In this document: piece after piece, positions 6,795 through 15,922 of the stretch | Numbering within the stretch: position 1 is the stretch's first letter | Layout: each line of letters starts with the position of its first letter | Assembly: GCA_001801575.1 (NCBI GenBank) | Contig: MGYC01000022.1 | Location: 45,769 to 109,768 of the forward strand | Length of the DNA: 64,000 nucleotides | Direction: 5' to 3' | Origin: Gammaproteobacteria bacterium RIFCSPHIGHO2_12_FULL_41_20 | Lineage (GTDB): Bacteria > Pseudomonadota > Gammaproteobacteria > DSM-16500 | Program-made: the position numbers and the translations under genes | The notes under the pieces: model-generated | The model's database searches: none | Seen by the model: the letters and a program-made list of their open reading frames with translations, nothing else | What the model was told of the DNA's origin: nothing

Positions 6795-7977
6795 TCATGA
6801 AACTTCTGATGTCAGTGCAGACATTCTTGCCAAGTTGACGCCATTATTCCCGGTTTTAGGTATTACACGTGTTGCTAATGTGACTGGCTTAGATCGCATT
6901 GGTATTCCAGTAGCAATGTGTATACGTCCCAATGCAAAACACTTATCCGTATCACAGGGCAAGGGCTTAACTTGGGAGCAGGCAAAAATAACGGCTATCA
7001 TGGAGTCTGTTGAAGCTTATCACGCCGAAAATCCTGCGCTTCCTGCCTTGGTGGGGACTTATCAACAATTGCAATCACACTATCACTTATTAAATCCAGC
7101 CATCTTGAGCGGTGGCTTTTTTCAATGGCAGGCAGATAAACATGTGTTGGAGTGGTTGGCTGCTACGGATTTATTTAGTCAGCGTACATTATATATTCCG
7201 CGAGAGATTGTGTGTTTGGATTCGAGTTATTGTCGGCTTTACGGCGCATTATTTGCAGTGAGTTCGACGGGATTAGCGGCTGGCAGTACGCATGCTGCGG
7301 CGATATTGCATGGGTTGTATGAAGTGATTGAACGCGATGCATTGTGGCATTGGCGGTCATTATCGCGAGCGGCACGTGATGCCACGAGCGTGGCGTTAGA
7401 TAACGTAGATTCGGTAGTGAATCGAGAATTATTGAAGCAACTTTTCGCGGCGGAATTGAGAGTATCTGTGTGGAATATGACTTCTACATTAGAAGTGCCG
7501 GCTTATTATTGTGAGCTTGCAGACGAGAGTGTAGGAGTGTGTCATGGTTCGGCAGCCCATGCGAGTGCGGAAGTAGCGTTAACCAAAGCCTTATTAGAAG
7601 CAGCGCAAGCGCGTTTGACTTATATTTGTGGTACGCGGGAAGAAATTTTTCCTGGATATTATACGTTGCACCATAGGATTAAATCATACACTCGAGGAGC
7701 AGAAGATACTTCTCCTGTATCGACAGCAATCTACTCCACTTTGAGTATGCATAAAGCCCAGAATAAGAGAGACTCTATGGCGGTAATGCTAGAAAGTCCA
7801 AAATCTACTAGGGCATGTGAGGTAAGGGGGGTAGTTACTCAAGCTGACGATATGCTCCAATGGTTGATGCAACGTTTGGTTGCACATCAGTTTACGCAGC
7901 TCATTGTGCTAGACCATACCAAGCCAGAGTTAGCGATACCTGTGGTGCATGTTATTGTGCCAGGGATGCAGCAATAG
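6781..7977 (+). CDS. YcaO-domain protein, TfuA-associated type
   Basis: A 398-residue YcaO protein. YcaO enzymes use ATP to activate backbone amides. Visible features are GITRVANVTGLDRIG (28-41), the Glu-rich nucleotide and Mg site ITAIMESVEAYHAE (70-83) and GLYEVIERDALWHW. The C-terminus lacks the Pro-x-Pro-x-Pro tail of azoline-forming cyclodehydratases. A TfuA gene follows 30 nt downstream, the pairing known to make thioamides, for example on methyl-coenzyme M reductase glycine and in thioviridamide-like peptides. Start overlap with the E1-rhodanese gene indicates translational coupling. Confidence 0.92.
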   Translation: MPVADHETSDVSADILAKLTPLFPVLGITRVANVTGLDRIGIPVAMCIRPNAKHLSVSQGKGLTWEQAKITAIMESVEAYHAENPALPALVGTYQQLQSHYHLLNPAILSGGFFQWQADKHVLEWLAATDLFSQRTLYIPREIVCLDSSYCRLYGALFAVSSTGLAAGSTHAAAILHGLYEVIERDALWHWRSLSRAARDATSVALDNVDSVVNRELLKQLFAAELRVSVWNMTSTLEVPAYYCELADESVGVCHGSAAHASAEVALTKALLEAAQARLTYICGTREEIFPGYYTLHHRIKSYTRGAEDTSPVSTAIYSTLSMHKAQNKRDSMAVMLESPKSTRACEVRGVVTQADDMLQWLMQRLVAHQFTQLIVLDHTKPELAIPVVHVIVPGMQQ

Positions 7978-8007
7978 GGTGAGGGAGAGAATGAGAGCGT
8001 TTCTCAT

Positions 8008-9228
8008 ATGACATGTATACAGCAAGACTTGGGCTACGTATTTCTTGGTCCTACGTTATCCGTAACCGCGGCAAAAGAAATTTTGCCGACAGCGCAGTAT
8101 TGCCCGCCAATACAATGCGGCGATTTGTTGCGACTATTACCTTTACATCCTGCATTCATTGCCATTATTGATGGTACATTTGCCGGTAATGCAGCGGTGT
8201 GGCACAAGGAAATTTTACTGTGTTTAGAAAAAGGCATTACGGTATATGGTGCGAGTAGTATGGGTGCCTTGCGTGCTGCCGAATTAACAGATTACGGCAT
8301 GATAGGTATAGGCGAGATTTATCACGCTTATCGCGATGGAAAACTCAACGACGATGATGAAGTGGCATTATTGCATACGCCAGGTCCAGATTATATCGCC
8401 TTGACTGAGCCGATGGTGAATATTCGTGCCACTTTACAGCGAGCAGCAGCGCTTGACGTCTGCTCTTTAGGGCAAGCAAAACGTTTAGATCAGCTAGCAA
8501 AGCAATTATTTTATCAGCAGCGCACCTGGGAAAACATCATGATATTAGCGGCAAACGACAACATAGATACACACATGTTTTCGCAGTGGTTAAGAAAAAA
8601 TGGCAGTGTAGATAAAAAACGTGAGGATGCTATTGCATTATTGCAGCATATTCATACTGTAAATTGTCACCAGGTGCGATCCACGTTTTCTGTACCCAGA
8701 ACCGTATACGTGCGCGCGATGTTAAGAGACCTTTCTTCAGTAGATATGCCAGATAACCCAACTGAGACGACTGTGCTTGCCTCACTGCTCGCAGTTGTGT
8801 CTGGATTACCTGTCTCACCAGATCGTGAGGATTTCACGGACGTAAAAACAGAAACCCAGCAGTATTTTGTTATTCTGTATGGATGGCATGCGGCTTCGCC
8901 AATATTACAACGTATAGTGCATTTATGGAGAATAGTAGAGTGTGAAATGGCTGCACGGCATTGGGTGCCTCGCGACGCGGTGATTCAACAGTATTCACAA
9001 CAATTCCGTCGGCAGCGGCAATTACTGACAGCGGCTGCATTACAGACTTGGCTAGATGCGCAAGGCTGGAGCGTGCACGATTATCATCGCTTCTTAGTGT
9101 TTGCCGCGACTTTTACTTTTTTGATTGTTGAAGGACATGTAGATAGTCTCGGTATTTTTCTTGATGATAATGCAATGCGATTTTCAAAAGCCGTGCAGTC
9201 TATCACAGCAGTGACAAATTGCACATAG
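8008..9228 (+). CDS. TfuA-like protein
   Basis: 406 residues. The N-terminal 120 residues are the TfuA core: FLGPTLSV near 12, the IIDGTFAG strand near 53 and the hallmark GASSMGALRAAEL at 81-93. TfuA partners are thought to deliver sulfide to the YcaO enzyme from a thiocarboxylated carrier during thioamide formation; the name comes from trifolitoxin production. The C-terminal 250 residues are helical and less conserved. It is the last clear gene of the locus: the next stretch is a 160-bp palindrome. Confidence 0.9.
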   Translation: MTCIQQDLGYVFLGPTLSVTAAKEILPTAQYCPPIQCGDLLRLLPLHPAFIAIIDGTFAGNAAVWHKEILLCLEKGITVYGASSMGALRAAELTDYGMIGIGEIYHAYRDGKLNDDDEVALLHTPGPDYIALTEPMVNIRATLQRAAALDVCSLGQAKRLDQLAKQLFYQQRTWENIMILAANDNIDTHMFSQWLRKNGSVDKKREDAIALLQHIHTVNCHQVRSTFSVPRTVYVRAMLRDLSSVDMPDNPTETTVLASLLAVVSGLPVSPDREDFTDVKTETQQYFVILYGWHAASPILQRIVHLWRIVECEMAARHWVPRDAVIQQYSQQFRRQRQLLTAAALQTWLDAQGWSVHDYHRFLVFAATFTFLIVEGHVDSLGIFLDDNAMRFSKAVQSITAVTNCT

Positions 9229-9312
9229 CAATATATTCACGTTTTTTTGTTGCAACAATTCTCGCGTGGTTATTCAGCGTAATTCATGTTTCATTTGTCA
9301 TTTAATAAAGCC

Positions 9313-9472
9313 AGGAGTTTCGCATTTTATCAGGAGTTCCCGTTAACGCTGTCATCCTGAGCGTTAGCGAAGGATCTTCTTACATAAACACCGAGGATTT
9401 ATTAAGAAGATCCTTCGCTAACGCTCAGGATGACAGCGTTAACGGGAACTCCTGATAAAGTGTGAAACTCCT
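9313..9472. mobile_element. palindromic miniature element (family A)
   Basis: A long inverted repeat whose inner arms (from CAGGAGTTCCCGTTAACG at 9331, mirrored to 9454) are near perfect for about 50 nt and contain the TCATCCTGAGCGTTAGCG core. The outer 18 nt (AGGAGTTTC...) pair imperfectly. It ends the YcaO/TfuA transcription unit and may act as a terminator or processing site. Flanks share only ATAAA, so a duplication is not proven. Confidence 0.7.
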
Positions 9473-9511
9473 ATAAAACTCAAGGATACGTAACAACACA
9501 AGGAACTATAC

Positions 9512-9958
9512 ATGTCAGCATTGGAACCTTTGTTTCGTTTATTAAATGTGAATGTGACTGAGCTTGCGCAAACAGAGCATCAATTGCTAGATGCATGGTG
9601 TTTTGCTTATGTGTGTGCAGAGCTGAAGGATTATTTTCGTCAGCAATATCACGATTATTTGCATTTGCTAAAATTAACACCTGAACAGGAGGAGAATATG
9701 TTAGAAGCGAATTTGGCGCGTATGTTAATTCAAGATATTTTAGCAACCGAAGAATATACCATTACCGGCATTGCTTATTATACCAATACGCATGCCGATA
9801 TTATTGATGAAGTGATGATGGGATGTAATACTAATCCTTCAGCTTTGTTATTTCGCAAGCTAGTGGAATTACACGGTGCAGTACGCCGTGAGTTGTACCG
9901 AACTTTGTTAAAGAAGGCCCTAGGTAATGGTATTCGCGAAACTTCTGAAAATATTTAA
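9512..9958 (+). CDS. small helical protein with HTH-like C-terminal half
   Basis: 148 residues, no signal peptide. Residues about 85-130 (ITGIAYYTNTHADIIDEVMMGCNTNPSALLFRKLVELH) follow the spacing of lambda-repressor-like helix-turn-helix proteins seen as small orphans in Legionellales; I cite it as a pattern, not a proven fold. AAGGA precedes the ATG by about 10 nt. It lies 39 bp after the palindrome that closes the peptide locus and could be its regulator or an unrelated neighbour. An alternative is a cytoplasmic protein of unknown role. Confidence 0.65.
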   Translation: MSALEPLFRLLNVNVTELAQTEHQLLDAWCFAYVCAELKDYFRQQYHDYLHLLKLTPEQEENMLEANLARMLIQDILATEEYTITGIAYYTNTHADIIDEVMMGCNTNPSALLFRKLVELHGAVRRELYRTLLKKALGNGIRETSENI

Positions 9959-10018
9959 ACTACCTCGTAAATCCCCGAGAGGGAGGAGGCAAGTTATCTA
10001 ATCTGCTCTGCGCATCTG

Positions 10019-10801
10019 TTACGCCAAGGCTAACTGCTTCTGTATAGAGGTTTCTTGCAGTTGTGTGATCATTCCTATGTTCTGCGATGATCCCCAAACA
10101 AAATGCAGCGTAAGCTTTTGTGGGTTAATGGGTTGAGAAAAGAGCCGATCAGAAAATTGTGGAGGAGCGTCTGATGGACGCTGATATAGGGCTTGCAATC
10201 TCTGTGTCACAAGGCTGTCTGGTTGTGCTCCAGCTAATAAAAGTAAAACTGCGTTAGGGAGAAAATTTTGCGTGGCAAGGAAGAGAGGGGCATGGTGTTG
10301 ATTGGCTTGATTAGGGTTAGCTCTGTGTTGTAACAACAGCATAACCATATTCGCATTGGGCTGACCAGCAGCATTTAGCAGGGGAGTATAGCGAGAAGGG
10401 CCACCTTGAAAATTCACATTAGCGCCATGCTGCAAGAGTAACTTAGCGCATTCCACTTGCCCATGCTGTGCTGCAACAGATAATGCAGGATCAGACCATG
10501 TTGTTATCGTATTCGTATTATTCTCTGTATTTGTAATACCAGGTCCTGAAAATGTTATGGGGTATTGTCCATCTACGGTGATACCGAGCTGTGCTCGATT
10601 TGTGAGTAAGAAACTTAGTATAGGCGCGCACCCTATTTCGGCAGCATGACATAGCGCGCTTTGTCTATGCGCGATATCTATTTGTTTCCAGTCTAATGCA
10701 TCTATCAGACGGGCTGCTTCTTCAGTGTTTCTGCTGTATAAATCTATCGCTCTAAATAGGTTACGCTCGTCATCCGTCATACGACTCGTACTCATGGCCA
10801 T
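10019..10801 (-). CDS. ankyrin-repeat protein, candidate effector
   Basis: 260 residues with about four ankyrin repeats: HRQSALCHAAEIGCAPILSFLL near 45, DPALSVAAQHGQVECAKLLLQHGANVN near 103, YTPLLNAAGQPNANMVMLLLQHRANPN near 136 and HAPLFLATQNFLPNAVLLLLAGAQPD near 170. Each is cited by its start only. Ankyrin proteins of intracellular gammaproteobacteria are often type IV secretion effectors; no secretion signal can be confirmed here. It is transcribed against the flanking genes and ends the accessory block before nuoA. The C-terminal 75 residues are unassigned. Confidence 0.85.
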   Translation of the reverse strand: MAMSTSRMTDDERNLFRAIDLYSRNTEEAARLIDALDWKQIDIAHRQSALCHAAEIGCAPILSFLLTNRAQLGITVDGQYPITFSGPGITNTENNTNTITTWSDPALSVAAQHGQVECAKLLLQHGANVNFQGGPSRYTPLLNAAGQPNANMVMLLLQHRANPNQANQHHAPLFLATQNFLPNAVLLLLAGAQPDSLVTQRLQALYQRPSDAPPQFSDRLFSQPINPQKLTLHFVWGSSQNIGMITQLQETSIQKQLALA

Positions 10802-10886
10802 CCTCGTTAGTTTTAATGGAGCTTCTTTAAAGTATAGATGATGAATATCAGTCTGTGGCTTTTATGGTCAACAAACTGATTTATAT

Positions 10887-11042
10887 CTCTGTAGACGACA
10901 AAAATAAAAAATCTATAATTCTGCCATCCTGAACCCTTCGCTTCGCTCTAGGGTAAACTCCGTGAAGGATCTATTTAATCAACTAGATAGATCTTTCGCT
11001 AACACTCAAGATGACATAAGGTTATTTTTGTCGTGTACAGAG
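10887..11042. repeat. decayed palindromic element (family A)
   Basis: Outer arms CTCTGTAGACGACAAAAATA (10887) and its near complement ending at 11042 enclose degenerate copies of the CATCCTGA...GAAGGATC core. It occupies most of the gap between the ankyrin gene and nuoA. No clear target duplication remains. Confidence 0.6.
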
Positions 11043-11084
11043 GATTATGTAGATGAAATTAAAATGAAAACAGCTTAGATCGTC

Positions 11085-11111
11085 CCTTCCCCCCATTTTT
11101 GTGGGGGAAGG
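11085..11111 (+). repeat. hairpin upstream of nuoA
   Basis: CCTTCCCCCCA pairs with TGGGGGAAGG around a short T-rich loop. It belongs to the same class of operon-associated hairpins as those at 15857 and 24237. It lies about 95 bp before nuoA; its effect on nuo expression is unknown. Confidence 0.5.
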
Positions 11112-11203
11112 AAAGGATGGGGGGGCAATACAACAGGATTCCTTTATCCCTACAGAAACGTTAGAATATTGGGACACTTTAATGATGGATCGAGGAGCCA
11201 GCA

Positions 11204-11560
11204 TTGCTATTAGATTATTTGCCCGTGCTGATATTTATGATAATGGGGGTAGGAATAGGCTGTGTTGCGCCTGTTTTAGGTTATTTATTAAGCCCTAAAC
11301 GCCCGAGTGCTGAAAAACTTTCTGCATACGAGTGTGGATTTGCTGCATTTGACGATACACGCTCGCCCTTCGATGTACGGTTTTACCTTGTAGCTATTCT
11401 TTTTATTATTTTCGACTTAGAAACGGCATTTTTAGTGCCATGGGCCGTGGTATTCCGCCACATGGGTTGGTTTGGCATGATTGCCATGGCAGTATTTCTG
11501 GGCTTATTAACCATAGGGTTTCTCTATGAGTGGAAAAAGGGGGCGCTGGAATGGGAGTAG
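11204..11560 (+). CDS. nuoA: NADH-quinone oxidoreductase subunit A
   Basis: First gene of the proton-pumping complex I operon. 118 residues with three hydrophobic helices (about 5-30, 62-82 and 88-108) and the family motif [23 protein letters not shown] near residue 42. The start is a TTG at 11204 (MLLDYLPVL), preceded by GAGGAG at good spacing; no in-frame ATG gives full helix 1. It overlaps nuoB by 10 nt. Confidence 0.95.
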   Translation: MLLDYLPVLIFMIMGVGIGCVAPVLGYLLSPKRPSAEKLSAYECGFAAFDDTRSPFDVRFYLVAILFIIFDLETAFLVPWAVVFRHMGWFGMIAMAVFLGLLTIGFLYEWKKGALEWE

Positions 11561-12027
11561 CGGATTTACTAAAACCAGGTTTTTATTTAACCACTCTGGA
11601 TGATATTTTTGCTTGGGCGCGTTCTGGGTCAATGTGGCCAGTAACATTTGGATTAGCGTGTTGCGCGGTAGAAATGATGCATGCTGGCGCAGCGCGTTAT
11701 GATTTGGACCGTTTTGGTGTGATGTTTCGTCCAAGTCCACGCCAGTCGGATGTGATGATAGTAGCGGGGACATTATGTAACAAAATGGCACCGGCTTTGC
11801 GTAAAGTGTATGACCAAATGGCAGATCCGAAATGGGTGATTTCCATGGGTTCCTGTGCGAATGGCGGGGGTTATTATCATTATTCTTATGCTGTTGTGCG
11901 TGGCTGTGATCGTATTGTGCCTGTGGATATTTATGTGCCAGGTTGTCCGCCAACGGCAGAGGCGCTGATGTACGGTGTGATCCAGCTGCAAAATAAAATT
12001 CGGCAAAAAAAGGTAATTGCAAGGTGA
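11551..12027 (+). CDS. nuoB: NADH-quinone oxidoreductase subunit B
   Basis: 158 residues, peripheral arm subunit that holds the terminal 4Fe-4S cluster N2, which reduces quinone. Ligands are visible in [18 protein letters not shown] and [10 protein letters not shown] chose the ATG at 11551 ([10 protein letters not shown]), preceded by AAGGGGG; the extended frame from 11530 lies inside nuoA and is not conserved. The 89-bp gap to nuoC is the first real spacing in the operon. Confidence 0.95.
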   Translation: MGVADLLKPGFYLTTLDDIFAWARSGSMWPVTFGLACCAVEMMHAGAARYDLDRFGVMFRPSPRQSDVMIVAGTLCNKMAPALRKVYDQMADPKWVISMGSCANGGGYYHYSYAVVRGCDRIVPVDIYVPGCPPTAEALMYGVIQLQNKIRQKKVIAR

Positions 12028-12116
12028 AGCCGACATTCCTATTCTCACTGACCTTTACCTCCATGAAAAACTTATCCCTGCATATTTTTAGCGGGTATAG
12101 ATAATAAGGATTCGTG

Positions 12117-12812
12117 ATGTCAGATATTTATGCTCTTCATGAAAATATAACAAAGAGTTTTATGGCTTGGATTGAGGTGGCCAATGTTAGTCACAATGAG
12201 TTGACATTACAGGTCAAGGGCGAATTTATTCGCGATATGTGCTTGGCTTTGCGTGATCAAGCCGACCTTGCATTTAACATGCTGATCGATGTATGTGGTG
12301 TTGACTATTTGCATTACGGGCTAGGGGAGTGGCAGACGGAATCTACCACAGGAACGGGTTTTGGTCGTGGTGTAGAGGGGCATGAATTTACCACTGCTAC
12401 AACGATGACGCCAACACAACCCCGCTTTGCGGTTGTGTATCATTTATTGTCTTTGACGCACAATCAGCGTATCCGTTTACGCGTATATTTACCGGAGTCA
12501 CAAGAACCTCCGGCTATTCACTCGGTTACCGATATTTGGCCCGCCGCGAATTGGTTTGAAAGAGAAGCATTTGACTTATTTGGTATCCATTTTGTTGGGC
12601 ATCCAGATTTACGCCGTATTTTGACTGATTACGGGTTTGCCGGCCATCCGTTTCGCAAAGATTTTCCACTCAGCGGTAAAGTGGAAGTGCGCTACGATGC
12701 ACAACAAGGACGGGTTATTTATGAGCCGGTAAGTATTGCGCCGCGGGTGTTAGAGCCCAAGGTGATTCGCCATGATCATCGCTATGAAATCCCTCCAGGC
12801 ACAGGAGCCTAA
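12117..12812 (+). CDS. nuoC: NADH-quinone oxidoreductase subunit C
   Basis: 231 residues, peripheral arm scaffold next to NuoD. The conserved 30-kDa subunit signature is seen in [19 protein letters not shown] and the following [14 protein letters not shown] and [10 protein letters not shown]. Start choice is between GTG 12114 and ATG 12117; ATG is taken. An unusual low-complexity insert ([20 protein letters not shown], near residue 80) separates two conserved parts. nuoD starts 6 nt after the stop. Confidence 0.94.
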   Translation: MSDIYALHENITKSFMAWIEVANVSHNELTLQVKGEFIRDMCLALRDQADLAFNMLIDVCGVDYLHYGLGEWQTESTTGTGFGRGVEGHEFTTATTMTPTQPRFAVVYHLLSLTHNQRIRLRVYLPESQEPPAIHSVTDIWPAANWFEREAFDLFGIHFVGHPDLRRILTDYGFAGHPFRKDFPLSGKVEVRYDAQQGRVIYEPVSIAPRVLEPKVIRHDHRYEIPPGTGA

Positions 12813-12818
12813 TATCAC

Positions 12819-14081
12819 ATGGAAACCTTGCCTGAAATTCGCAACTATGTCTTTAACTTTGGCCCACAACATCCAGCAGCACACGGTGTGTTACGTCTGA
12901 TTCTCGAAGTGGATGGGGAAACCGTGGTACGTGCAGATCCACACATTGGCTTGCTACACCGTGCTACGGAAAAGTTAGCTGAAAGCAAGCCGTATAATCA
13001 TACCATTGGTTATATGGACAGATTGGATTACGTGTCCATGATGTGTAATGAACACGGTTATGTATTAGCTATAGAAAAATTATTAGGGGTAATGCCGCCG
13101 ATTCGTGCGCAATATATCCGTGTGATGTTTGATGAAATTACGCGCATATTAAATCATTTATTATGGCTAGCAGGGCATGCTTTAGATATTGGTGCCATGA
13201 CCATGTTTCTCTATTGTTTCCGTGAGCGTGAAGAGCTTGTTGATTGTTATGAAGCCGTGTCAGGTGCACGCATGCATGCTACGTATTATCGTCCAGGCGG
13301 TGTGCACGCAGACCTCCCTGATAACATGCCCAAGTTCAAGCCAACTAAATGGCATAACACCAAAGAGGTGGCGAGGTTAAATGCCGCACGTGAAGGTTCT
13401 TTATTAGATTATATTTGGGACTTTACCGAGCGCTTCCCTGCACGTGTAGATGAATATGAAAGCTTGCTTACTGATAACCGCATTTGGAAACAACGCACCG
13501 TAGGCATAGGTGTTGTTTCTCCAGAACGTGCCATAGCCTTGGGGTTTACTGGTCCGATGTTGCGTGGTTCGGGTGTGGAGTGGGACTTACGTAAAAAACA
13601 ACCGTATGCAGTCTATGATCAAGTGGATTTTGCAATTCCCATTGGGAAAACCGGTGATTGTTACGATCGTTATTTAGTCCGTATCGAAGAAATGCGTCAA
13701 TCTAACCGGATTATTCGCCAATGCGTAGAGTGGCTGCGTAACCATCCAGGTCCAGTGATGGTAGATGATTATAAAATCGTGCAGCCGCCGCGCGTGGAAA
13801 TGAAAAAAAGCATGGAAGCATTGATTCATCATTTTAAACTCATGAGTGAAGGTTATTGTTTACCGGCAGGGGAAGCCTATGCAGCGATAGAGCATCCTAA
13901 AGGTGAATTTGGTGTGTATTTAGTCTCGGATGGTGCTAACAAGCCGTATCGTCTGAAAATTCGCGCCGCAGGGTTTGCGCATTTAGCCGGATTAAACGAG
14001 TTAATTCGTGGCCATATGATTGCTGATGTGGTAGCCACCTTGTCCAGTCTAGATGTGGTGTTTGGGGAGATTGATCGTTAA
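12819..14081 (+). CDS. nuoD: NADH-quinone oxidoreductase subunit D
   Basis: 420 residues, the 49-kDa subunit lining the quinone site with NuoB and NuoH. The N-terminus has [15 protein letters not shown] with the quinone-site His. Downstream are [12 protein letters not shown] and [11 protein letters not shown], and the C-terminus ends [10 protein letters not shown] as is typical. Stop and the nuoE start share TAATG. Separate nuoC and nuoD genes exclude the fused form found in enterobacteria. Confidence 0.96.
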   Translation: METLPEIRNYVFNFGPQHPAAHGVLRLILEVDGETVVRADPHIGLLHRATEKLAESKPYNHTIGYMDRLDYVSMMCNEHGYVLAIEKLLGVMPPIRAQYIRVMFDEITRILNHLLWLAGHALDIGAMTMFLYCFREREELVDCYEAVSGARMHATYYRPGGVHADLPDNMPKFKPTKWHNTKEVARLNAAREGSLLDYIWDFTERFPARVDEYESLLTDNRIWKQRTVGIGVVSPERAIALGFTGPMLRGSGVEWDLRKKQPYAVYDQVDFAIPIGKTGDCYDRYLVRIEEMRQSNRIIRQCVEWLRNHPGPVMVDDYKIVQPPRVEMKKSMEALIHHFKLMSEGYCLPAGEAYAAIEHPKGEFGVYLVSDGANKPYRLKIRAAGFAHLAGLNELIRGHMIADVVATLSSLDVVFGEIDR

Positions 14082-14572
14082 TGACAGAGACGAATAAAAC
14101 ACTGTTATCAGCTGCTGTACGTGCCAAAATTGATGCATGGTTACAACGTTATCCTGAGGAACACAAACGTTCTGGTGTATTGGAAGCGTTGCGTTATGTG
14201 CAAGAAGAACGTGGCTGGCTGAATGAAGAGTGGATGGATGCCGTGGCCGATTATTTAGGCATGCCACGTATTGCAGTATATGAAGTTGCAACATTTTATA
14301 GCCTTTATCATCTTAAGCCTGTCGGCCGTCATGTAATTAGCGTATGTACCAATATCTCATGCATGTTGCGTGGCTCAGAAGAAGTATTAGCGCATTTGAA
14401 AAAACGTTTGGCGGTGGATGTGCATGGGACTACAGCGGATGGTAAATGCACGTTAAAAGAAGTGGAATGTTTAGGTGCTTGCGTGGGTGCTCCCATGTTA
14501 CAGATTGGAAAAAAATATTATGAAAATCTCACGCCGGAAAAAATTGATGCGATTTTGGCATCTTTGGAGTAA
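14081..14572 (+). CDS. nuoE: NADH-quinone oxidoreductase subunit E
   Basis: 163 residues, 24-kDa subunit carrying the 2Fe-2S cluster N1a in the NADH module. The four Cys ligands are in CTNISC (two) and [11 protein letters not shown] (two). The upstream thioredoxin-like helical part [20 protein letters not shown] is typical. Starts by overlapping the nuoD stop. Confidence 0.95.
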   Translation: MTETNKTLLSAAVRAKIDAWLQRYPEEHKRSGVLEALRYVQEERGWLNEEWMDAVADYLGMPRIAVYEVATFYSLYHLKPVGRHVISVCTNISCMLRGSEEVLAHLKKRLAVDVHGTTADGKCTLKEVECLGACVGAPMLQIGKKYYENLTPEKIDAILASLE

Positions 14573-14577
14573 GCATC

Positions 14578-15852
14578 GTGGCGAATGAAGTTTGTTTCCG
14601 TACTTTGCATTTAGATAAGCCGTGGAGTTTGCAGGCGTATCAAAGTGTTGGCGGTTATACACAGTGGCAACGTATCTTACAAGAAAAAATGCCGCCGGAA
14701 AAAATTATTGCCGCATTAAAAACGGCAACATTGCGTGGACGCGGTGGCGCAGGCTTTCCTACTGGATTGAAATGGAGTTTTATTCGTCGTGATGTGCCAG
14801 GGCAAAAGTATGTATTATGTAATGCCGATGAAGGCGAGCCAGGCACATGTAAAGATCGCGATATTTTACTCTATAACCCACATCAACTTATTGAAGGCAT
14901 GGCCATAGGTGGTTATGTGATGGGAGCAACGGTTGGTTATAATTATATCCGCGGCGAATTTTGGGAGCCTTATGAGCGTTTTCAAGCGGCACTGGACGAA
15001 GCTTACCATTTGGGATTGTTGGGTAAAAATATTTTGGGCTCAGGCGTAGATTTTGATTTGCATGTGCACCTTGGTGCTGGTGCCTATATTTGTGGTGAAG
15101 AAACGGCATTAATGGAGTCATTAGAAGGGAAAAAAGGCATGCCGCGTTATAAACCACCGTTTCCTGCTGCACGTGGTTTATATGGGAAACCTACAACGAT
15201 TAATAATGTAGAAACTTTTGCTTCTGTGCCGGTGATTCTACAGCACGGCGCAGAATGGTTTTTAAAGCTAGGCAAGCCAAATAATGGCGGATGTAAAATT
15301 TTCTCTGTGACTGGGCATGTGAATAAGCCAGGTAATTATGAAATTCCATTAGGCACGCCGTTTAAAGAGTTATTAGCGATGGCAGGGGGGGTGCGTACTG
15401 GGCATCGCTTAAAAGCGGTTATTCCTGGTGGCTCATCCATGCCGGTATTGCCTGCAGATAGTATGATGTCATTAAATATGGATTTTGATTCTATACAAAA
15501 AGCCGGTTCTGGGTTGGGTTCTGGTGCTGTGATTGTAATGGATGAAACGGTATGCATGGTGAAGGCGCTGGAACGGTTGTCGAAATTTTATATGGAAGAA
15601 TCCTGTGGACAATGTACGCCGTGTCGTGAGGGCACAGGTTGGTTATATCGTATGGTGCACCGTATTGAGCATGGCGAAGCGAGTGTAGAAGACATCGACA
15701 ACCTAGCGCGCGCAGCAAAAAATATTGAAGGCCGCACGATTTGTGCATTTGGGGAAGCCGCCGCTTGGCCGGTTGGTGGATTTTTAAAGTATTTTCGGGA
15801 TGAGTTCGTGTATCACGTACAACATAAGCGTTGTATGGTGACAGAGACATAA
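14578..15852 (+). CDS. nuoF: NADH-quinone oxidoreductase subunit F
   Basis: 424 residues, binds NADH, FMN and cluster N3. Visible are the Gly-rich FMN site [15 protein letters not shown] near residue 55, the NADH loop [34 protein letters not shown] near 160, and the 4Fe-4S ligands [11 protein letters not shown] near 343. GTG start at 14578, 5 nt after nuoE. The gap to nuoG contains a hairpin (15857-15888). Confidence 0.96.
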   Translation: MANEVCFRTLHLDKPWSLQAYQSVGGYTQWQRILQEKMPPEKIIAALKTATLRGRGGAGFPTGLKWSFIRRDVPGQKYVLCNADEGEPGTCKDRDILLYNPHQLIEGMAIGGYVMGATVGYNYIRGEFWEPYERFQAALDEAYHLGLLGKNILGSGVDFDLHVHLGAGAYICGEETALMESLEGKKGMPRYKPPFPAARGLYGKPTTINNVETFASVPVILQHGAEWFLKLGKPNNGGCKIFSVTGHVNKPGNYEIPLGTPFKELLAMAGGVRTGHRLKAVIPGGSSMPVLPADSMMSLNMDFDSIQKAGSGLGSGAVIVMDETVCMVKALERLSKFYMEESCGQCTPCREGTGWLYRMVHRIEHGEASVEDIDNLARAAKNIEGRTICAFGEAAAWPVGGFLKYFRDEFVYHVQHKRCMVTET

Positions 15853-15856
15853 CCAT

Positions 15857-15888
15857 CCCCTCTCCCGGCGCGTAGCGCGGGGAGAGGG
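15857..15888 (+). repeat. hairpin between nuoF and nuoG
   Basis: CCCTCTCCC pairs with GGGAGAGGG around a GGCGCGTAGCGCG loop that can itself pair. It is followed by GTGAGGGTGTA, the same tail as in the 24237 copy, so these are copies of one dispersed repeat. Within an operon it may mark an mRNA processing site. No T-run follows. Confidence 0.65.
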
Positions 15889-15922
15889 TGAGGGTGTAGA
15901 CAGTTTCGTAAAGAGAAAATCC

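Noticed and set aside
11507-12064. Long minus-strand frame opposite nuoB
   Set aside because: Shadow of the conserved nuoB gene, no recognisable domain.
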